DNA of 64,000 bases from Pseudomonas aylmerensis. GTDB taxonomy: Bacteria > Pseudomonadota > Gammaproteobacteria > Pseudomonadales > Pseudomonadaceae. The notes below the pieces were generated by a model. It did no database searches, had not been told where the DNA came from, and saw only the letters and a program-made list of their open reading frames with translations. The position numbers and the translations under genes were made by a program. Shown one piece after another: positions 17,782 to 24,869 of this stretch. Every line of letters begins with the position of its first letter. The stretch's first letter is position 1. The stretch spans positions 112,502-176,501 of the forward strand of contig NZ_MAUE01000029.1 of assembly GCF_001702265.1 (NCBI RefSeq). Reading direction: 5' to 3'.

Positions 17782-18975
17782 TTACTGGGGCGTGAACAGG
17801 CGGTCGGCGATCATCGCGCCGATCGGCATGGCTGACGTCGCGGCCGGTGAGGGCGCGTTGCAGACGTGGAGCATTCGCGAGGTCTGGGCGAACAGGAAGT
17901 CGTGCACCAGGCTGCCGTCGCGCATCACCGCCTGGGCGCGGATCCCGGCTTCATAGGGCAGCAGGTCGTCGAGGGTCAGTGACGGGCAATACTTGCGGCA
18001 CTGCTCCAGGTAGCCGGATTTGAACAACGAGTTCTTCATCTCGGTGGTGCCCGAACCGAGGTTCTGCCAGAGGGTTTTCCAGAAGCCGGGGAAGCGCGCG
18101 TACTCGGCCACGTCGCGCCAGTTGATCGAGAACTTGCGGTAGTTTTCGCGACCCAGGCCCAGCACGGCGTTCGGCCCGACGGTGATGCTGCCGTCGATCA
18201 TGCGGGTCAGGTGCACACCGAGGAACGGCAAGTCCGGGTCGGGAATCGGGTAGATGAGGTGATTGACGAGACCGTTTTTTTCCGGCGGCAGGCGGAAATA
18301 TTCGCCGCGAAACGGGATGATCTGGTGGTCGATCTTGATCCCGGCCAGGGTCGCCAGGCGGTCCGACTGCAAGCCAGCGCACACCACCAGATGACGCGCC
18401 TGCCAGGTTTCGCCAAGGGTGTTGATGGTGACGGTGTCGGTGTCTTCATGGATGCCGGTGACGGTGCGTTCCAGGCAGATCTCGCCACCGCTGCGGCGAA
18501 TCACCCGCGCCATGGTCTCGCACACCTGGCGGTAATCGACGATGCCGGTGGCATCCAGAAACAGCCCGCCCAGGCCGACGATGTTCGGTTCGCGCTCGCG
18601 CAACTGGTCCGCATCGAGGCGCTCGACCTGCATGCCGTTGAGTTGGGCGCGGGCATGCAGCGCTTCCATTCGCTGCATTTCCAGCGGGCTGGACGCCACC
18701 AGCAGCTTGCCGCACACCTCGAACTTGATGCCGTGCTCGGTGCAGAACTGCTTGGTGGCTTCGGCGCCACGCTTGCACAAGTCGGCCTTGAGGCTCCCCG
18801 GCGCGTAGTAGATGCCGGCGTGGATCACGCCGCTGTTGTGGCCGGTCTGGTGCTTGGCCAGCACCGATTCCTTTTCGAGGATCACCAGCGAGGCGCCCGG
18901 CTGGCGCTTGAGCAACTCCATGGCGGTGGCGAGGCCGACGATGCCGCCGCCGATGATGCAAAAGTCGTGAATCAT
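17782..18975 (-). CDS. lhgO: L-2-hydroxyglutarate oxidase
   Basis: 397-residue FAD enzyme of the DAO family. FAD-binding Rossmann motif near the N-terminus (FCIIGGGIVGLATAMELL), then the LhgO hallmark KHQTGHNSGVIHAGIYYAPG and a C-terminal flavin contact (HVCNAPSPAATSAMPIG). It oxidises L-2-hydroxyglutarate to 2-oxoglutarate, passing electrons to the membrane quinone pool. I start at the ATG at 18975; an in-frame GTG eight codons upstream is less likely. Followed by an MHS transporter and preceded by a GntR/FadR regulator, a lhgR-lhgO layout reported in other pseudomonads. Confidence 0.95.
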   Translation of the reverse strand: MIHDFCIIGGGIVGLATAMELLKRQPGASLVILEKESVLAKHQTGHNSGVIHAGIYYAPGSLKADLCKRGAEATKQFCTEHGIKFEVCGKLLVASSPLEMQRMEALHARAQLNGMQVERLDADQLREREPNIVGLGGLFLDATGIVDYRQVCETMARVIRRSGGEICLERTVTGIHEDTDTVTINTLGETWQARHLVVCAGLQSDRLATLAGIKIDHQIIPFRGEYFRLPPEKNGLVNHLIYPIPDPDLPFLGVHLTRMIDGSITVGPNAVLGLGRENYRKFSINWRDVAEYARFPGFWKTLWQNLGSGTTEMKNSLFKSGYLEQCRKYCPSLTLDDLLPYEAGIRAQAVMRDGSLVHDFLFAQTSRMLHVCNAPSPAATSAMPIGAMIADRLFTPQ

Positions 18976-19017
18976 TGCGTGGGGTACCTGCAGTTGCACA
19001 TCAGTCTGATTATCAGG

Positions 19018-19028
19018 TTGTCAGACTA
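19018..19028. promoter_or_regulatory. Probable LhgR operator upstream of lhgO
   Basis: TTGTCAGACTA is a near-perfect copy of the palindrome in front of lhgR; the 15 bases ATCAGGTTGTCAGAC are identical at both sites. A second palindrome, ATCAGTCTGAT, lies directly beside it (19000-19010). Position 43-53 bases before the lhgO start suits a repressor site. Confidence 0.65.
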
Positions 19029-19083
19029 ATGTTTTGGTTAAAAAAATGGCGTGTCGGGGACACGCTGCAAAAGGGTGATTCGG

Positions 19084-19794
19084 TCAATGTTTGGCGGGCA
19101 GTTCCAGGCTCAGGCGGCGTGCTGCCGCGCGCAGGTGGGCCTCGGCACTCGCGGCGGCACGCTGGGCGTCGCCGTCGGCAATCGCCTGGAACAGCGCCTG
19201 GTGTTCCTGGGTGGCGTCGGCAGAGCCGGTGACAAAACGCGAGGCGGAGTTTTCCCAAGCGGTTTTGCGGGCGCTGGCCAACTGGCTGCGCAGGAAGTCA
19301 TGGAAGGCCACGAAGTAGTCATTCTTGCTGGCGTCGGCGATGGCGCGGTGGAACTCCACATCGGCGAGGGCGGCAGCTTCGAAGTTGTCCCGGTGCTCCT
19401 GCATGTCCTGCAGCGCGCTTTTCATGCGCTGCAGGTCGGCTTCATCGCGGCGTTGCGCGGCAATCGCGGCGGCCTGGGTCTCGATCCACAGGCGCACTTC
19501 GAACATCTGCGCGAGGTCGGGCCGTCGTCCATTCGGCTGCGGGAAACGGAACACCGTACCGGCTGGCGTCTGCGAGATAAACGAGCCCAGCCCCCGGCGC
19601 GCAGTGATCACGCCATCGGCCTTGAGCTGGGCAATGGCTTCACGCACTACAGAGCGGCTGACGTTGAGTTGTTCGGCCAGTTGCTGTTCCGTAGGCAAGC
19701 GCGACTCGGGCGGCAGTTGGCCGGAGTCGATTTCTGCGCGGATGGCACTGACAACCCGGACGACCAGCGAATCGGGGCGTTGAAGCTCAAGCAT
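19084..19794 (-). CDS. lhgR: FadR-subfamily GntR regulator of L-2-hydroxyglutarate catabolism
   Basis: 236 residues: GntR winged helix at 8-75 (LPTEQQLAEQLNVSRSVVRE, then RRGLGSFIS) and an all-helical FCD effector domain with the metal-binding residues expected in VEFHRAIADAS, HQALFQAI and HLRAAARR. Located 108 bases upstream of lhgO on the same strand. By analogy with LhgR of Pseudomonas putida it should repress lhgO and be released by L-2-hydroxyglutarate. Identical palindromes in front of this gene and lhgO support autoregulation. Confidence 0.85.
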   Translation of the reverse strand: MLELQRPDSLVVRVVSAIRAEIDSGQLPPESRLPTEQQLAEQLNVSRSVVREAIAQLKADGVITARRGLGSFISQTPAGTVFRFPQPNGRRPDLAQMFEVRLWIETQAAAIAAQRRDEADLQRMKSALQDMQEHRDNFEAAALADVEFHRAIADASKNDYFVAFHDFLRSQLASARKTAWENSASRFVTGSADATQEHQALFQAIADGDAQRAAASAEAHLRAAARRLSLELPAKH

Positions 19795-19815
19795 GGGAAA
19801 ACCTTGTTGATCAGG

Positions 19816-19826
19816 TTGTCAGACAA
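19816..19826. promoter_or_regulatory. Probable LhgR operator upstream of lhgR
   Basis: TTGTC-A-GACAA is a perfect palindrome of the type bound by FadR-subfamily proteins, 22 bases before the lhgR ATG. It shares a 15-base core with the site before lhgO. Confidence 0.65.
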
Positions 19827-19946
19827 TAGTCGTTACGATTTTACCTTGTCAATATCGGCGTGGCTTTTGGGTGCGGCCTGCAGGCCATACACTCGCCGCA
19901 ACAGGTACAATCGCCGCTGCCTTGACGCGAAACCCCAGGAATTTGC

Positions 19947-20618
19947 ATGTACAGCCTTACCCGCTACACGACACCGTGCCCCGAGCCCATCAATGCGCAG
20001 GTCCTGCAGATGGTGGTGGACAACCTCACCGACATCAGCAGCGTCGCGCTGCCGCCGAGCAACCTGCTCTACAACATCTACCAGTACGCCATCGGTTTTG
20101 AAGTGCACCTGTACCTGGAAGCCCTGGACGGTTCAAAGGGGATTGCCGTCGAGTTGGTCGTGGCGACGGACGCGGAAAATCTGCTTGGCTTTTGCCTGTA
20201 CCTGCCCGTCAAGGACGATCCGCAAGCCTGTGGGATTGCATTCATGGCCGTGCAAGTCGGCCATCGGCGCCAGGGTGTGGCGCGGGCGATGATGCGCGAT
20301 GTGCTGAGCCGTTATCCCCATGCGGAACTCGCGTGCTCGGTGGAAAAAGTACCGGCTTTTGAACGCATGGGCTTTCAGGTGCGGGGCGCGCGCGGCACCC
20401 AGGTGCTGATGAATACCCGCGATTACGGCACTGATGGCCTGATGGGCGTGCTGGACGTGGCGTCGATCTACAGCTCGCTGGAAGTGCGCCAGATCCACAC
20501 GTACCTGCTGCAAAAGCACGGCAAGCGCGCGATGCTCGACGCGGAGAAACAGCGCGACCGGCATCTGGATCAACTGACGCGCAAGGTGCGGTTGTTCGTC
20601 CAGAATCTTCCGGCGTAA
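19947..20618 (+). CDS. GNAT-family N-acetyltransferase
   Basis: 223 residues. A central GNAT core shows ENLLGFCLYLPV (beta 4), IAFMAVQVGHRRQGVARAMMRDVL (acetyl-CoA loop, RRQGVA) and VPAFERMGFQVRGARGTQV. The last about 60 residues are a charged helical tail outside the core. Acceptor unknown. CAGGA stands seven bases before the ATG. It is divergent from lhgR with about 150 bases between them, and nearly touches the convergent TetR gene (six bases). Confidence 0.85.
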   Translation: MYSLTRYTTPCPEPINAQVLQMVVDNLTDISSVALPPSNLLYNIYQYAIGFEVHLYLEALDGSKGIAVELVVATDAENLLGFCLYLPVKDDPQACGIAFMAVQVGHRRQGVARAMMRDVLSRYPHAELACSVEKVPAFERMGFQVRGARGTQVLMNTRDYGTDGLMGVLDVASIYSSLEVRQIHTYLLQKHGKRAMLDAEKQRDRHLDQLTRKVRLFVQNLPA

Positions 20619-20624
20619 ATCGCG

Positions 20625-21227
20625 TCAACCGCGCCCGCGATTGACCATCGCCAGCAGGGTCGCGAGCAGCTCCTGCTGCGCCTCTTCACGGCTGACTTCG
20701 CCACTGGCTGCCGCCTGGGACAAGGCTTCCGCCGCGCCCAGCACCGCTCGCAGGCCGACCTGGGACACCGTGCCGCCGGGCGCGAAGGGCGATAGCGCGT
20801 CGCGGCACTTGGCGAGGAAAATCGCCTCGTATTCGCGCTTGAGGGTTTCCAGTTCCGGTGAGCTGCTCAGCGCGGCAATCACCCCCGGTATCTCCCGGCC
20901 CTGCAACAGCACGCAATCGACATAACTCGAGGCGATCACCCACGCGCGACCCTCCAGAGTGGCATCGCTGGCCTCGATGGCTTGGGTAAACACCTTGTCC
21001 TGGCGCGCGTCGAAGTCGGCATACAGCGCGGCGAGCAACCCCGCGCGGGTGACGAAATGGTCATAGACCACCGGCTTGGTCACTCCCGCGAGTTCCGCCA
21101 GGCGCCCCAGCGTCAGGGCTTCGGTGCCTTCATCGCGGACCAGTTGCCAGGCCACATCGAGCAGTTGGCGCAGACGATCTTCACGGCTCAAGCGCCGGCG
21201 TGGGGCAGGGGACTGACTGCTTGACAT
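20625..21227 (-). CDS. TetR-family transcriptional regulator
   Basis: 200 residues with a typical TetR N-terminal helix-turn-helix (RLAELAGVTKPVVYDHFVTRAGLL, about 39-62) and a variable helical ligand domain. It is divergent from a quinone-reductase-like gene with 72 bases between the two starts, and that gap holds three phased repeats that look like its operator. The likely role is repression of the oxidoreductase gene, released by an electrophile or quinone; the ligand is inference. Confidence 0.9.
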   Translation of the reverse strand: MSSSQSPAPRRRLSREDRLRQLLDVAWQLVRDEGTEALTLGRLAELAGVTKPVVYDHFVTRAGLLAALYADFDARQDKVFTQAIEASDATLEGRAWVIASSYVDCVLLQGREIPGVIAALSSSPELETLKREYEAIFLAKCRDALSPFAPGGTVSQVGLRAVLGAAEALSQAAASGEVSREEAQQELLATLLAMVNRGRG

Positions 21228-21242
21228 GCTTATATACCAAAA

Positions 21243-21278
21243 GTAACTTAGTGACTGTAACTTACTAAACGTAGCTTA
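21243..21278. promoter_or_regulatory. Three 14-bp-phased repeats, probable TetR operator
   Basis: GTAACTTA at 21243 and 21257, and GTAGCTTA at 21271, are spaced exactly 14 bases apart in the gap between the divergent TetR and oxidoreductase genes. The sequence is AT-rich compared with its surroundings and ends 21 bases before the oxidoreductase start, overlapping where a promoter should be. Confidence 0.6.
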
Positions 21279-21299
21279 AGCCCAAAGGGAGTCAATGTC

Positions 21300-21905
21300 A
21301 TGCATGCACTCATCGTTGTCGCGCACCACGACCCACAATCCCTCACTCACGCCGTCGCGGCGCAGGTGGCCGCCGGCCTGACTGCCAGCGGCCACACCGT
21401 GGAAATCGCCGACCTCGCCGCCGAAGGCTTCGACCCGCGCTACACCGCCGCCGACCACCGCGTACACCGCACTCGCGCCACGCCACCGGCCGACGTATTG
21501 GCCGAGCAGGCGCGTATCGACCGCGCCGATGCGCTGGTGCTGGCATTCCCGATCTACTGGTGGTCGCTGCCGGGCCTGCTCAAGGGCTGGGTCGATCGCG
21601 TGTTCGTCAACGGCTGGGCCATCGACTACGGCCCGGACACGCCGGTGGTGAAAAAGCTGCGGCACTTGCAGGTGCATCTGCTGGCGCTGGGCGCCGCCGA
21701 TGAAAGCGCGTTTGAACGGCATGGTTATGCCCAGGCGATGCGTACGCAGATCGACTACGGGATTTTTGACTACTGTGGAGCGCAGGTGCTGACGTCCGAG
21801 CTGTTGCTGGAGTCGGAAAGCGACAGCGCGCAAAGCCATTTGCGCACCGCCGAGAAGCTCGGCCGACAGTTGTTTGTCCCGCGTCAGGTACGAGAGAACG
21901 CCTGA
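21300..21905 (+). CDS. NAD(P)H dehydrogenase (quinone)-type flavodoxin-fold oxidoreductase
   Basis: 201 residues with the NQO1/KefF/MdaB fold: MHALIVVAHHDPQSLTHAV at the start (flavin phosphate region), IDRADALVLAFPIYWWSLPG and LKGWVDRVFVNGWA (FMN isoalloxazine contacts). These proteins carry out two-electron reduction of quinones and other electrophiles using FMN or FAD. GGGAG precedes the ATG. Divergent from a TetR gene that probably controls it. Confidence 0.9.
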   Translation: MHALIVVAHHDPQSLTHAVAAQVAAGLTASGHTVEIADLAAEGFDPRYTAADHRVHRTRATPPADVLAEQARIDRADALVLAFPIYWWSLPGLLKGWVDRVFVNGWAIDYGPDTPVVKKLRHLQVHLLALGAADESAFERHGYAQAMRTQIDYGIFDYCGAQVLTSELLLESESDSAQSHLRTAEKLGRQLFVPRQVRENA

Positions 21906-21984
21906 GCGCCAGCCTGTTCCAGGTGGCGTTGAATGAATCAAGCGTGCCCAGTGCCATGTGCCAGGGCGCTAGTTCGAGCGCGGT

Positions 21985-22374
21985 TCAACCGTCGCGAAAC
22001 AGGTCGTGGGCATCCAGCAGGCGGTAGGCGATCTCGGGGTGTTTTTCCATGCCCCGGCGAATCGCCGCCGGGATCGATTGGCGGGTCTTGCGGCACAGGC
22101 CTGGCAGGTCGTCGATGACGATCTGGATGCCGCGCATGCTCTTGACCTCGGCGTGGCCGGGGGCGATGTGCACGCGGATTCCGAGGAGTTCGTACATGCG
22201 CTGCTGCATGCGTTCGAGGTCCTGCAGGCTCTGCAGGTTTTCGAGGCGTTCGACCAGGCGTTTTTCTTCCTGGCGCGTCAGGCTGAGGATGCGCAGGTCG
22301 GCGCCGGGACGTTCCAGCAGTTGTTCACGTTCGCAGACGCAGGCGCCGGGTGGGCAGGGTTGGCGAATTGTCAT
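21985..22374 (-). CDS. Conserved-looking hypothetical protein with N-terminal Cys cluster
   Basis: 129 residues starting MTIRQPCPPGACVCERE, a C-x5-C-x-C cluster that could bind metal. A helical, charged middle follows (LTRQEEKRLVERLENLQSLQ) and a C-terminal CRKTRQSIPAAIRRGMEKHPE segment. I do not recognise a named family. The ATG at 22374 is chosen because GGAGG stands eight bases before it; an ATG two codons earlier is too close. It follows aroA by 32 bases on the same strand and may share its transcript. Confidence 0.7.
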   Translation of the reverse strand: MTIRQPCPPGACVCEREQLLERPGADLRILSLTRQEEKRLVERLENLQSLQDLERMQQRMYELLGIRVHIAPGHAEVKSMRGIQIVIDDLPGLCRKTRQSIPAAIRRGMEKHPEIAYRLLDAHDLFRDG

Positions 22375-22406
22375 GTGCATTGCCTCCCCATTCCGGCGCC
22401 GATGCC

Positions 22407-23663
22407 TCAGTAGGTCAGTTGGACCCCGAGACTGCCCAGGGCCTTCCAGTACTCAGGATAGGTCTTGGCCACGCAGTCCGGATCCTGGATGCGGATACCC
22501 GCAACCTTCAGCCCGGCCAGCGCAAAGCACATGGCGATGCGGTGGTCGGCGTGGGTGTCGATCAACGCATTGCACGCGGTGCCGGCCAACGCAGGGTCGG
22601 CGGCGACCAGCAGGTCATCGCCCTCGATCGTGGCCAGGCCCGCACGGATTTCATTCAGGCCATCATGCAGCGCCTGCACGCGGTCGCATTCCTTGACCCG
22701 CAGGTTGGCCAGCTCGGTGAAGCGCACCGGGGTGTTGTTGAATGCGGCGAGCACTGCGAGGGTCGGGATGGCGTCCTGCATCTGCGAACCGACGACCGTG
22801 GCCTGCATGTTCGGGAATTGCGCGATCACCGCCTGGGCCTTGGCGTCCGGCTGGGTAAAGTCCTGCGCGGCGACGCCGATGTCGATGCGCCCACCGGTCA
22901 GCACTTCAGCGGCCCACAGGTAGGTGGCGGCGGAAGCGTCGGGTTCGATCAGGTAGTCGTGCGCGGTGTAGCCGGTCGGCGCCACACGCCAGGTGGTGTC
23001 GTCGACCACCTCGACCTGCGCGCCGAACGCGCGCATGCAGTCCAGGGTCAGGTCGACGTAGCCGCGTGCACCGATGTCCTTGCCGGTCAGCGCCACTTCA
23101 ATCGGCGCTTCGCCGCAGGCCGCCAGCATCAGCAGGGCCGACACGTACTGGCTGGACAAGCCGCCGTCGATCTCGAAGCGCTTGGCCGCGACCTTGCCCG
23201 CACCGTGCACGGTGACCGGTGGACAACCGGTCGGGCTGTCGACCGCGATGCCGTTCTGGCGCAGGGTGGCCAGCAGCGGGCCGATCGGGCGTTTTTGCAT
23301 ATAGTCGTCGCCGTCCAGCACGACGGTGCCTTCAACGGTGGCGACGGCGGCGGTCAGAAAGCGCATGGCGGTGCCGGCATTACCGAGGAACAGCGGCTGC
23401 GTCGGCAACTGCAGTTTGCCTTGGCCGGTGACGACGAAGGTGGTGTCATCCGGCTCGTCGATGGTCACGCCCATCTGGCGCAGGGCGACCGACATGTGGC
23501 GGGTGTCATCGCTTTTCAAGGCGCCGCTCAGGCGGCTGGTGCCCTTGGCCAGGGCCGCCAGCAGCAGGGCGCGGTTGGTAATGGATTTGGAGCCGGGGGG
23601 CGCGACCTTGCCATTGAGGGGGAAATTGGGCGGTGTCACGGTCACGGTTTTCTGCGAACTCAA
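22407..23663 (-). CDS. aroA: 3-phosphoshikimate 1-carboxyvinyltransferase (EPSP synthase)
   Basis: 418 residues, a complete single-domain EPSP synthase. Motifs: APPGSKSITNRALLLAALAKG (substrate Lys, Ser, Arg), LFLGNAGTAMRFL (PEP site), GGLSSQYVSALLM, and the C-terminal DCVAKTYPEYW. It joins PEP to shikimate-3-phosphate in chorismate synthesis. In Pseudomonas the housekeeping domain is usually fused to prephenate dehydrogenase (tyrA-aroA); this one is free-standing, with no shikimate or tyrosine gene nearby. Phe102 occupies the position of Pro101 in E. coli AroA. Confidence 0.95.
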   Translation of the reverse strand: MSSQKTVTVTPPNFPLNGKVAPPGSKSITNRALLLAALAKGTSRLSGALKSDDTRHMSVALRQMGVTIDEPDDTTFVVTGQGKLQLPTQPLFLGNAGTAMRFLTAAVATVEGTVVLDGDDYMQKRPIGPLLATLRQNGIAVDSPTGCPPVTVHGAGKVAAKRFEIDGGLSSQYVSALLMLAACGEAPIEVALTGKDIGARGYVDLTLDCMRAFGAQVEVVDDTTWRVAPTGYTAHDYLIEPDASAATYLWAAEVLTGGRIDIGVAAQDFTQPDAKAQAVIAQFPNMQATVVGSQMQDAIPTLAVLAAFNNTPVRFTELANLRVKECDRVQALHDGLNEIRAGLATIEGDDLLVAADPALAGTACNALIDTHADHRIAMCFALAGLKVAGIRIQDPDCVAKTYPEYWKALGSLGVQLTY

Positions 23664-24219
23664 GGTACGAGGCTCCTGATTCTAGGCGAGGTGGCACGGA
23701 GTGGCCGACGGGGCGGACTTGAATAATCGGGTATAGATGCGGTGCTTGTCGAGCTTGGGGTCGTGGTTGCTGATATTTATTGGGTGGGATTTGGTGTCAC
23801 TGGGGGGGGATCAGGTCGGGGGTATATCCGTTTCTGTGGTAACGGCGGGCTATGGTTCCGCCCTTACGGCGGGTCACTTTTGGAAAAGAGCCCCAAAAGT
23901 AACCAAAAGGGCTCTTGCCCCAACACTCGGCACCTCGCCTAGGCTCGGTGTGCCCGTAATCCGACATTGATTTGGGGGGCCGCCGCCACGCGCCATCCAT
24001 GGCGCGGGGCGGCTAAACCGGCATCCCTGCCGGTTTACCCCCCAAATCAATATCGAATTCCGGCCAGCGTGTTTGATGGGGCGCCTAGATCAAGATCACG
24101 ATCAAAAGCAAAAGCAAAAGCACGGCGGCCTGGCAGCCGGCCTGAGTGGTTAGATCAAAAGCCAAAACCTTTAGGAGCCGGCTTGCTGACTCGGGGTTTC
24201 AGATGCGCTCTGCATCTTT
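23664..24219. repeat. 556-bp gene-free stretch with a dispersed-repeat-like structured element
   Basis: No credible gene. From about 23845 it is built of inverted repeats: ACTTTTGG/CCAAAAGT and AAGAGCCC/GGGCTCTT around 23875-23915, then a three-way-junction element (23967-24050, listed separately). Next come short AAAAGC tandem copies around 24102-24120 and a half REP (AGGAGCCGGCTTGC, 24174-24187). Short frames through it differ from all genes around it and lack ribosome sites. The composition suggests a non-coding repeat family rather than a decayed gene. Confidence 0.6.
23967..24050. repeat. Three-way-junction palindromic element
   Basis: Outer arms TTGATTTGGGGGG (23967-23979) and CCCCCCAAATCAA (24038-24050) pair over 13 bases without mismatch. 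They enclose two abutting hairpins: 23982-24013 (about 14 pairs with one A-G mismatch, tight loop around CC) and 24014-24037 (TAAACCGGCA / TGCCGGTTTA, loop TCCC). Only two bases (23980-23981) are unpaired at the junction, so nearly all 84 bases can pair on one strand. Confidence 0.8.
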
Positions 24220-24774
24220 TTATCGTTTTGCCAACCAGTAGTCATGCAGCGCGCGTGCGGCGGGTTCGAGTTCGCTGACGCGCTGCTGGTGTGTTTGCAC
24301 GTCGAGGTCGGCGGGTAATTCGAAGTTGTCCTGTTCGGCGCACCAGGAGATTTTTTCCAGCAGTGCGGCTTGTTCCGCCGGCAGTTCCGGCCAGTTGCCG
24401 ATGGCCGCGCCGCGGATGTAGCCAAAGCACCATTCTTCGGCCAGGGTGACGTTCTGGCCCTGGTGTTCGGTTTCGTCGAAGCGAGCCTTGAAGCCACGGG
24501 CGTCGGTGGCCAGTTGGCTGGCCAGGGTGTTGAGGTGGCGCACGCACAGTTCGAGGAAGCTTTGTGCTTCGTCCATGTTGTCCCACTCCGGGTTCTGCCC
24601 GCCCCATATCGCCGGGAACCACTCGGCCACGTCGACCTGGGCTGGGCTGGAGACCAGCGCGGTGAAGTAACCGTCGAGTTCGGCCAGGTTCAGCACCGAG
24701 TGGTCGTCGCCGTACTTGAGCAGGGTCTCTTCGATGAAGTCGAAATCGGCGGCGGTGAGGGGTTGGGCGTGCAT
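24220..24774 (-). CDS. YecA/UPF0149-family protein
   Basis: 184 residues matching the YecA/YgfB (UPF0149) helical fold: LNLAELDGYFTALVSSPAQV near residue 35, EWFPAIWGG, and EEWCFGYIRGAAIGNWPEL in the second half. Several family members carry a C-terminal zinc-binding SEC-C tail; this one ends at LHDYWLAKR and lacks it. Function unknown; cytoplasmic. AAGGAAA stands before the ATG. It follows the CLC channel gene on the same strand by 95 bases. Confidence 0.85.
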   Translation of the reverse strand: MHAQPLTAADFDFIEETLLKYGDDHSVLNLAELDGYFTALVSSPAQVDVAEWFPAIWGGQNPEWDNMDEAQSFLELCVRHLNTLASQLATDARGFKARFDETEHQGQNVTLAEEWCFGYIRGAAIGNWPELPAEQAALLEKISWCAEQDNFELPADLDVQTHQQRVSELEPAARALHDYWLAKR

Positions 24775-24869
24775 GGCATTTCCTTGAGCGTCGAGCGCCG
24801 CTGATGGGGCGGCTTAAAGCGCAAAGGATGGCGCTTGAGGCGGTTTTTATCCAGCGGTTTGCAGGGTTT

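Noticed and set aside
23737..24000. Short reading frames on both strands in the repeat region
   Set aside because: No ribosome sites, no domain, and the sequence is made of inverted repeats; treated as non-coding.
24100..24122. Short AAAAGC tandem repeats as a CRISPR-like or microsatellite locus
   Set aside because: Only about three copies, no spacers, no cas genes; part of the composite repeat region.
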